In this document: piece by piece, positions 1 through 4,643 of the stretch
Position numbering within the stretch: the stretch's first letter is position 1
Layout: every line of letters starts with the position of its first letter
Source: an uncultured Mitsuokella sp.
GTDB lineage: Bacteria > Bacillota > Negativicutes > Selenomonadales > Selenomonadaceae
Assembly: GCA_900770895.1 (NCBI GenBank)
Contig: CAAGMF010000121.1
Span: forward strand, 1-5,415
Direction: 5' to 3'
DNA: 5,415 nt
The notes under the pieces: generated by a model
Seen by the model: only the letters and a program-made list of their open reading frames with translations
Databases searched by the model: none
Told to the model about the DNA's origin: nothing
Position numbers and translations under genes: made by a program

Positions 1-1419
1 CGCCCGCTCGAATGTCTTGAACTCGCGCCCCGATACCGGGGAGATGCGGCCGCACCAGAGGAAATACATGAAATCGAGCGACCGCTGGTCCCCGCGGATG
101 TAGGCATGGCGTGCCCGGTGGTCGCAGTAGTCGAAATAAGACCGCCCGCTGTATTCCTTGCCATCGAAGGTCAGCGTGCGCAGCGTCCCATCCTCGTTCA
201 GCGGCACGCAGCCATGGAACAGCAGGTTGCCATTGCAGCGCGTATAGAGACTGCCCTTCTGGTAAAGGAAGTCGATATGGCGGTGCAGCGGCGTACTCTC
301 GACGAAATAGGACTTCAGATCAGCCATCACCGCCTGCTCTTCCGGCGTCAGTTCATAGGGATCGAGCGCTTTCTCATCGATGGTCGGGAAATAGGCATTA
401 TCGAGCTCATAGTATTTGCCGTCATTGAGCAATGCCCGGCACATGCTGAAGTCCAGCTTGTGCAGCAACAGGCGGCTGTCCATCTGGAAATCGGGATTGC
501 GGCGGATCAGCTGCCCCTCCAGCTTGAACATCATCATCGTCACCGCCCGCTCCGAGGCCTTCAGCGGGCTCTCATCCGGGTACATGCGCGACGAGAATGT
601 CGTGAGCTCGCGCAGGCTGATGCCATAGCCGCGCTCCAGCACATCGGTATTGCCGTAGCGCAGCGAATTCCGCACGACCGTCGCGATGCATGCCTCGCTG
701 CCGAGCGCCGCCCCCATCCAGAGCACATCATGGTTCCCCCACTGGATGTCGACCGCCGAGCGCTTCATGAGCATATCAAGTATGGCATCCGGCCGATCGC
801 CCCGGTCGAAGAAGTCGCCGACGATATGCAGCCGTTCGACAGCCAGGCGCTTGATGAGCACGGTGAACGCCTCGATGAAGTCCGCCCCGCTGTCAATCTG
901 CACGATCGTGTTCAGCAGACGCTTATGATAGACGAATTGCGCATTATCTGCCTCCGGACGCGTGTTCATGAGCTCCGTGATGACCGACTGGTAGCGCTTC
1001 GGCGTAAAGGAACGCACTTTCGAAGCCGGGTACTTATAGCTCATGAGCTTCGCCAGCTCGAGCAGCTGCGACAGATTGCGCCGGTACCAGTCAGGCGTAT
1101 TACGACGATCCGCCGTGACCTGCTCGATTTTCTCCTTCGGATAGTAGATCAACGTCAGGAAAGCTGCCTTCTCCTCCTCGCTGAGCCGCTCGCCGAACAC
1201 ATACTCCACCTTCTCGCGGATGACTCCGGAGCAGTTGTTCAGTATATGGAAAAAGGTAGAATACTCGCCGTGCAGGTCGCTCATGAAATGCTCCGCTCCC
1301 TTCGGCAGAGAGAGCTGTGACTGCAAATAGATGAGCTTTTCATAGACGAGCTCTTTCGTCGGGTATTTCTCCGCGAGCAAGCGCAAGATCTTGCTCGGAC
1401 GCTGGGCATGTACCGTCAT
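1..1419 (-). CDS. fbp: Fructose-1,6-bisphosphatase class III, C-terminus cut by window edge
   Basis: Class III enzymes of this family remove the 1-phosphate from fructose 1,6-bisphosphate in gluconeogenesis and act in the cytoplasm. I translated the minus strand: 473 codons are open with no stop, so the gene continues past the left edge; family members are roughly 640-670 residues, so about a quarter is missing. The N-terminus reads like Bacillus Fbp (LPKGAEHFMSDLHGEY at residues 38-53). Metal-binding motifs of the calcineurin-like phosphoesterase fold are in order: SDLHGEY (47-53, D48 and H50), GDFFDRG (201-207), GNHD (228-231), and a later FHG (401-403). The start ATG at 1419-1417 is preceded by GAGGTGA at 1430-1424; an ATG at 1424-1422 hits a stop within two codons, so it is excluded. 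It lies downstream of, and in the same direction as, the YdjM-like gene but has its own likely promoter. No frameshift or missing key residue is visible. Family identity is very secure; the substrate follows from the family. Confidence 0.96.
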   Translation of the reverse strand, partial: MTVHAQRPSKILRLLAEKYPTKELVYEKLIYLQSQLSLPKGAEHFMSDLHGEYSTFFHILNNCSGVIREKVEYVFGERLSEEEKAAFLTLIYYPKEKIEQVTADRRNTPDWYRRNLSQLLELAKLMSYKYPASKVRSFTPKRYQSVITELMNTRPEADNAQFVYHKRLLNTIVQIDSGADFIEAFTVLIKRLAVERLHIVGDFFDRGDRPDAILDMLMKRSAVDIQWGNHDVLWMGAALGSEACIATVVRNSLRYGNTDVLERGYGISLRELTTFSSRMYPDESPLKASERAVTMMMFKLEGQLIRRNPDFQMDSRLLLHKLDFSMCRALLNDGKYYELDNAYFPTIDEKALDPYELTPEEQAVMADLKSYFVESTPLHRHIDFLYQKGSLYTRCNGNLLFHGCVPLNEDGTLRTLTFDGKEYSGRSYFDYCDHRARHAYIRGDQRSLDFMYFLWCGRISPVSGREFKTFERA

Positions 1420-1428
1420 ATCATCACC

Positions 1429-1494
1429 TCATGAAGCAGTAATCCGCTCAGGATTTTTACTCATTCTTTACTATTCTAGCACATTGCTTCATGA
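1429..1494. repeat. 10-bp perfect inverted repeat flanking the fbp promoter
   Basis: TCATGAAGCA at 1429-1438 is matched by its exact reverse complement TGCTTCATGA at 1485-1494. The arms sit 56 bp apart (start to start) on either side of the predicted -10 element. The inner arm touches the fbp ribosome site; the outer arm lies upstream of the -10. The outer arm is outside the predicted transcript, so an mRNA hairpin is unlikely and a pair of protein-binding half-sites is the more natural reading. No regulator is identified and chance is possible. Confidence 0.45.
1473..1481 (-). promoter_or_regulatory. Extended -10 promoter for fbp
   Basis: On the minus strand the sequence TGC-TAGAAT gives an extended -10 element (TGN immediately before a 5/6 match to TATAAT). 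The hexamer at the -35 distance (TAGCAT) is poor, which is typical when an extended -10 is present. Transcription would start near 1466, leaving a leader of about 47 nt. That leader includes a small hairpin AATCC-TGAGC-GGATT (1455-1441) before the ribosome site. It lies in the only AT-rich stretch between the two minus-strand genes. Confidence 0.55.
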
Positions 1495-1524
1495 TATGCT
1501 ATATTTATCCGCGGAGATGCGGCC

Positions 1525-1983
1525 TCAGCCGCCGCCCAGTCCTGCACGGAGGCAATAGCACAGCAGTACGACTGCGAGGGCGAACAGATATTCGGCTACG
1601 GAGCCGACCTTGAAAAGCTTCAGTCCGGCTTTGCGGTCCGGCCGCAGCAACGGCACCTCGCCACAGACAGCATCCTCAGCGATATGAAGCAGTGCCCCGA
1701 CCATCAGATAAAAGCCGATAAGCGCCGGCGTCTGCCACATCGCCTCGCCGCCCGCAGCCATATACTCATGCAGCGTACCGCCCACCGCGATGTATATCAT
1801 CGGCCAGTGCGACCAGCCCCGATGACGGCTCCGCCAGCGCCAATAGGCAGATCCGGTGCCGGGATTCCCCTCGAGCTTGTCAGGTATCACTGCCCCGGCC
1901 ATCGCATAGACCGAGCACAGCACATCGCTCGTCGCCGTATATACGATGACGCCCGTCACGACCTCATGATTCAGCCATTTCAT
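1525..1983 (-). CDS. YdjM/DUF457-family membrane protein (putative metal-dependent hydrolase)
   Basis: This 152-residue protein has the hallmarks of the YdjM/DUF457 family, described as membrane-bound putative metal-dependent hydrolases whose reaction is not established. Conserved polar residues lie between or at the ends of hydrophobic segments: H6 near the N-terminus, the IPD motif (33-35), HRGWSHW (54-60), and HIAED (100-104) followed by a CGEVPLL segment (107-113). Approximate membrane segments are residues 8-32, 60-77, 86-106 and 127-146. The length is normal for short family members and the N-terminus MKWLNHEVVTG fits the usual start. ATG 1983 is the only sensible start: the upstream frame is open to a TAG at 2037-2035 but has no ATG, GTG or TTG. 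It lacks a well-placed ribosome site; the nearest strong one is about 40 nt upstream. The E. coli homologue is in the LexA regulon, but I see no GAAC-N4-GTTC Gram-positive LexA box here. It diverges from the gene at 2126. Confidence 0.85.
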   Translation of the reverse strand: MKWLNHEVVTGVIVYTATSDVLCSVYAMAGAVIPDKLEGNPGTGSAYWRWRSRHRGWSHWPMIYIAVGGTLHEYMAAGGEAMWQTPALIGFYLMVGALLHIAEDAVCGEVPLLRPDRKAGLKLFKVGSVAEYLFALAVVLLCYCLRAGLGGG

Positions 1984-1996
1984 TACTACGCGCGCA

Positions 1997-2030
1997 GCGC
2001 CGTATCCGGACCGGCGCCGTGCTCCCTCCT
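1997..2030 (-). promoter_or_regulatory. Remote Shine-Dalgarno with intervening hairpin, leader of YdjM-like gene
   Basis: A near-perfect AGGAGGGAG lies at 2030-2022 on the minus strand, about 38 nt before the ATG at 1983, far beyond normal spacing. Between them is a 6-bp GC-only stem, GCGCCG (1997-2002) with CGGCGC (2012-2017), and a 9-nt loop. Folding would shorten the gap to about 19 nt, which is still long. No start codon of any frame sits 5-10 nt after this purine tract. It may be an unusual initiation region or an unrelated purine run. Confidence 0.35.
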
Positions 2031-2054
2031 CTCGCTATCGATACAGGCCGCCCT

Positions 2055-2083
2055 TTGCCTGTCCTTCTCAATCATAGTATAAT
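2055..2083 (+). promoter_or_regulatory. Sigma-A promoter for the DUF2939-like gene
   Basis: TTGCCT (2055-2060), a 17-bp spacer and a perfect TATAAT (2078-2083) form a strong housekeeping promoter. Transcription would start near 2090, giving a leader of about 36 nt before the ATG at 2126. Its -10 box overlaps the -10 box of the opposing promoter, so both probably cannot be occupied at once. Confidence 0.75.
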
Positions 2084-2104
2084 GTACACAACGACTTATT
2101 GCAA
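2076..2104 (-). promoter_or_regulatory. Sigma-A promoter for the YdjM-like gene
   Basis: Read on the minus strand: TTGCAA (2104-2099), a 17-bp spacer and TATACT (2081-2076), each one to two mismatches from consensus. Transcription would start near 2069, about 86 nt before the ATG at 1983. It shares four base pairs of its -10 box with the plus-strand promoter. Confidence 0.6.
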
Positions 2105-2125
2105 AACGGATTATGAGGGAATTCT

Positions 2126-3220
2126 ATGGATGACTACACCTGGCAACGCCTGATCGAGAAACGCCGCTCGTCCCATCGCTGGCAGGGACGCCTGCTCCTG
2201 CTGCTGGCTGTGATAATCGGCGTATCGGTCTGGTACTTCGCCATATACACGCGCACACCGGAATACGCCTTGAAGCATGCCCAGCAGGCGATCACCGACC
2301 AGGACGAGGCCGCCCTGCAGCGCTATGTGAACCTCGATCTCCTGACCTCGCGCGCCTACGACGACCTCACCCGGGACCTGTTCGCCTACGATGCCACGCT
2401 CACGCCCGCCACGAAGGTCATGTTCGAGAAATACTACCTGCTCATAAAGCCGCAGCTGACCCGCGGCACCGAGCAGACCATACTGCGCCGCGTGCGCGAC
2501 GGCTCATGGAGCCTGCCCGGCGGCACTGACATCCTGAAAGGACGACAGCTCGGCATCGATTACGACCGCTTCCTCGAGCGCAGCCAGCTGCGCAACACGA
2601 CGCTCGTCGATATCGGCAGCATCACGCGCTCCGGTACCACCGCCACGGCGATACTGAACGTAAAGGAAGACTATACCGGCACTCCTTTCCAGCTCGAAGC
2701 AGCGATGGAACAGGCTGAGGACGGTCACTGGCAGATCGCCTACATCAAGAACTATCATGACTACCTCGATACCATATCGCAGATCATGAACGGCGACATA
2801 TCGGAGTACATCGATAACACCGCCGGCATCGTGGACGACTACAATACGACATTTGAAAAGCTGCAGCAGGAATTCAAGCGCCGCGTCAAGACATCGAATG
2901 GCAAGATGTCCGACAGCCAGCGCCAGGCGCTGGCCCGCTGGATCGAGAACGAGATCATACCACCGCTCAAGAAGCGGCAGCAGAAACTCGACGAGATCGA
3001 CGTCCCGGCCGGAGCCCGCTACCTCGCCAGCCAGCGCCAGTCCGCTACCGACCTCACCATCCGCGCCTGGCAGCACTACATAAAAGCCCTGCGCGATGAC
3101 TCGCCCGAAGAATACGACAAGGCCGAAACGCTCCACAAGCAGGAGCTGGCCGTCGACCTGCGCGTCGAGGACATCATCCACCACACGGCCGTCAGCAAGA
3201 ACATCCCGAATGTGAACTGA
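2126..3220 (+). CDS. Membrane-anchored DUF2939-like protein of unknown function
   Basis: I do not recognise a function. The 364-residue product has a short basic cytoplasmic N-terminus (KRR and HR before residue 20), one strong membrane helix (about 22-41), and the rest predicted outside. Right after the helix, residues 45-72 (TPEYALKHAQQAI...D...LQRYVNLDLL) resemble the start of DUF2939-type domains. A stretch near 165-210, ending in DGHWQIAYIKNY, looks like the last strands of an NTF2-like or DUF4878-like fold. The C-terminal third (about 235-345) is charged and helical, with KLQQEFKRR and LKKRQQKLDE suggesting coiled-coil or long-helix packing. There is no signal cleavage site or lipobox, so it stays anchored. 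The start is set by GAGGGA at 2115-2120, 5 nt before the ATG. It is likely a single-gene transcript, with divergent and downstream promoters on each side. The domain assignment is from memory of the family pattern and is moderate. Confidence 0.85.
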   Translation: MDDYTWQRLIEKRRSSHRWQGRLLLLLAVIIGVSVWYFAIYTRTPEYALKHAQQAITDQDEAALQRYVNLDLLTSRAYDDLTRDLFAYDATLTPATKVMFEKYYLLIKPQLTRGTEQTILRRVRDGSWSLPGGTDILKGRQLGIDYDRFLERSQLRNTTLVDIGSITRSGTTATAILNVKEDYTGTPFQLEAAMEQAEDGHWQIAYIKNYHDYLDTISQIMNGDISEYIDNTAGIVDDYNTTFEKLQQEFKRRVKTSNGKMSDSQRQALARWIENEIIPPLKKRQQKLDEIDVPAGARYLASQRQSATDLTIRAWQHYIKALRDDSPEEYDKAETLHKQELAVDLRVEDIIHHTAVSKNIPNVN

Positions 3221-3396
3221 AAATATTCTGCCATCGAAAGTAGTTTTCGCACATCTTGCCGTTTTTTTCCTACTATTATATATGAAATAATCACATAACT
3301 GTTCAAAGCCGCAAAGTCCGTCATTTTTTTACTATTGTATTCTTGTATACCTTTTAAAACGTGTTGACATACCAGATATACATTTTTATAATAGTA
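3221..3396. other. AT-rich gene-free stretch upstream of the glutamate synthase operon
   Basis: This part of the 316-bp gap is strikingly AT-rich next to GC-rich genes. It holds two 7-nt T runs (3262-3268 and 3324-3330). A weak hairpin CGAAA-GTAGT-TTTCG (3235-3249) comes 12 nt before the first T run, but the spacing is wrong for a classical terminator, so I do not call one with confidence. The T-rich block just upstream of the -35 box at 3364 could act as an UP element. No open reading frame here looks real. Confidence 0.6.
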
Positions 3397-3397
3397 G
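3270..3397. repeat. 11-bp inverted repeat around the promoter region
   Basis: CTACTATTATA at 3270-3280 is the exact reverse complement of TATAATAGTAG at 3387-3397, which contains the -10 box of the operon promoter. The first copy therefore supplies a TATAAT on the minus strand. Its best -35 partner (TTGAAC) is 20 bp away, which is too far. It may be only AT-rich coincidence. Confidence 0.35.
3364..3392 (+). promoter_or_regulatory. Perfect-consensus sigma-A promoter for the glutamate synthase operon
   Basis: TTGACA (3364-3369), exactly 17 bp, and TATAAT (3387-3392) match the housekeeping consensus at all twelve positions. Predicted start is near 3399, leaving a leader of about 138 nt before the ATG at 3537. 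A promoter this strong combined with a long leader suggests that control is applied afterwards or by a repressor at the start site. Confidence 0.88.
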
Positions 3398-3425
3398 TTA
3401 CACAACGCATCATAGTTGCGTAACT
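3396..3425. promoter_or_regulatory. Imperfect palindrome at the predicted transcription start (operator or 5' hairpin)
   Basis: AGTTACACAAC (3396-3406) faces GTTGCGTAACT (3415-3425) across an 8-bp centre; ten of eleven positions pair, the exception being A3402/C3419. It begins 4 bp after the -10 box. As DNA this is where a repressor would block the perfect promoter; as RNA it would make a stable 5'-end hairpin. No regulator is identified. Confidence 0.5.
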
Positions 3426-3535
3426 CCATATGCATAGTGTATGGACAATAGTATATTTTAGCGGACGACGGCGTCCTACCTGTGGCCTTGCACCTCTGAG
3501 CATACAGTCGTCTCCGCTGGCAAGGGAGAGACAGA
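3425..3535 (+). ncRNA. Candidate cis-regulatory leader with pseudoknot over the ribosome site
   Basis: Three pairings can be drawn by hand. First, TCCATA (3425-3430) with TATGGA (3440-3445). Second, a long-range stem of GCGGACGAC (3461-3469) with GTCGTCTCCGC (3507-3517), nine pairs with one 2-nt bulge. Third, CCTTGC (3486-3491), which lies in the loop of that stem, with GCAAGG (3520-3525). The third crosses the second, giving an H-type pseudoknot, and it buries the purines of the ribosome site (CAAGGGAGAG, 3521-3530). A short hairpin, GGACG-ACGG-CGTCC (3463-3476), competes with the long stem. No T run precedes the gene, so translation control is more plausible than attenuation. I do not recognise a known riboswitch class. 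The pairings are seen in the sequence; function is inference. Confidence 0.42.
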
Positions 3536-3536
3536 T

Positions 3537-4643
3537 ATGTGTAGAATTGGTTCAATCAAGAGCAAGGTTCCCATCCAGCCCTCGATGGCCCTGAAGCTCA
3601 TGCTGCCCCAGCAGGAGGGACATGACAACTCAGGCTTTGCCATGGTCATGCAGGATCTGTACGGTATCTTCTCCGGCTACAAGGACAAACCGCTGCTGTC
3701 GATGGCCGTCACGCATCGCGGTGCCCAGCTGGTCGAGCGCTACATGGATGAGCACGATTTCGTCCGCGTGGCGGAGTGGATTCCGATACCGGATAAGAAA
3801 CCGGGGCTGGATATCAAGGCGATGCCTTACTACGTTTTCCGCAACTATGATTACCCGTCCGAAGCCCGTCATATGACGAAAGAGGAAAAAGAGGACCTGC
3901 TGCTCGACACCCGTCTGGCACTGCGCAAGATGCTGACGGAGGAGGGCGAAGGCTATGTCTACTCTTTCTGGCCGGACGTACTCACGCTGAAAGAAATCGG
4001 CGACCCGGTCGATATCGCGACCTATTTCCATCTCTGGGATGACAATGGCTGCCTCGTAGCGAAATCCATCGTCGCCCAGTGCCGCCAGAACACGAACTAC
4101 GACATCGTCCGCTATGCCGCCCATCCGTTCTTCCTCCAGGGCTACACGCTCTGCGCCAATGGCGAGAATACGTTCTACACGAAGAACAAGGAATTCCAGA
4201 AATCGCTGCACCGCGGCTACATCGGCTTCGAGTCCGACAGCCAGTGCTTCCTGAATACGCTTCACTACGTACATCATGAGCTGAAATGGCCGCTCATATA
4301 CTACAAGCATGTCATAACTCCGCTGCCGTTCGAAGAAATGGCTCTGCGCGAGGATAAAGATGTGCTCTCCTCCATCCGCCAGAGTCTCGCGAACCTCGAG
4401 ATCAATGGCCCGAACACCATCATCAGCGTCCTGCCGGACGGCACCATGATGACCTGCTGCGACAGCAAGAAGCTGCGCCCGGTCGTCGTCGGACGCACGG
4501 ATGACATGGTAGCGATATCCTCCGAGGTATGCGGCATAAACGAGATTATGCCCGACCGCGATGAGTCTCAGGACATCTACCCGAATGAGCGGGAGATCGT
4601 CACCACTGACAACAACCTGGAGGTAAAGAGATGGAAGCAGTAA
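3537..4643 (+). CDS. gltB1: Stand-alone glutamine amidotransferase subunit of split glutamate synthase (GltB1-type)
   Basis: Class II (Ntn-hydrolase) amidotransferases hydrolyse glutamine and hand the ammonia to a synthase partner. Here Cys2 directly follows the initiator Met, as needed for an N-terminal nucleophile (MCRIGS). Other family landmarks are GHDNSGFAM (28-36), the CRQNTNYD and AAHPFFLQG block (182-202), the oxyanion-hole Asn-Gly in ANGENTF (207-213), FESDSQ (231-236), and the late CCDSKKLRPVVVG (307-319). The C-terminal PNEREIV...LEVKRW is like other split amidotransferases. At 368 residues it is the free-standing form, not the roughly 1500-residue fused bacterial GltB. The start is fixed by AAGGGAGAG (3522-3530) and by the need for Cys2. 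The gene overlaps the synthase gene by 13 nt, so the two are almost certainly translated together. The motif is MCRIG rather than the commoner MCGI, and SDSQ replaces the more usual SDSE. A different class II amidotransferase is unlikely given the partner. Confidence 0.92.
   Translation: MCRIGSIKSKVPIQPSMALKLMLPQQEGHDNSGFAMVMQDLYGIFSGYKDKPLLSMAVTHRGAQLVERYMDEHDFVRVAEWIPIPDKKPGLDIKAMPYYVFRNYDYPSEARHMTKEEKEDLLLDTRLALRKMLTEEGEGYVYSFWPDVLTLKEIGDPVDIATYFHLWDDNGCLVAKSIVAQCRQNTNYDIVRYAAHPFFLQGYTLCANGENTFYTKNKEFQKSLHRGYIGFESDSQCFLNTLHYVHHELKWPLIYYKHVITPLPFEEMALREDKDVLSSIRQSLANLEINGPNTIISVLPDGTMMTCCDSKKLRPVVVGRTDDMVAISSEVCGINEIMPDRDESQDIYPNEREIVTTDNNLEVKRWKQ

Noticed and set aside
106..1320. 404-codon open frame on the plus strand opposite fbp
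   Set aside because: It is antisense to a clearly recognisable fbp with catalytic motifs. Its product is low-complexity, rich in Arg, His, Leu and Ile, as expected from reading GC-rich codons backwards.
1509..1522. Possible terminator hairpin after the YdjM-like gene (CCGC-N6-GCGG)
   Set aside because: Only four base pairs, and the minus-strand sequence that follows (ATAAATATAG) has no T run.
1684..2082. 132-codon plus-strand frame opposite the YdjM-like gene
   Set aside because: The minus strand has the family motifs and membrane segments; the plus frame has no ribosome site or domain and runs into the promoter region.
2041..2125. LexA control of the YdjM-like gene, as for its E. coli homologue
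   Set aside because: No GAAC-N4-GTTC site of the Gram-positive type, and no CTG-N10-CAG at a sensible promoter position, was found in the divergent region.
3235..3268. Possible terminator after the DUF2939-like gene
   Set aside because: The stem is five pairs, mostly A-T, and the T run begins 12 nt after it; a classical intrinsic terminator has the T run adjacent.
3275..3303. Possible minus-strand promoter using TATAAT at 3280-3275
   Set aside because: The best -35 candidate (TTGAAC) is 20 bp away and there is no gene for it to serve; it would only make antisense RNA to the upstream gene.
3076..3555. 159-codon minus-strand frame covering the gap between 3220 and 3537
   Set aside because: It runs through a perfect plus-strand promoter and leader, has no ribosome site, no recognisable domain, and overlaps both neighbouring genes.
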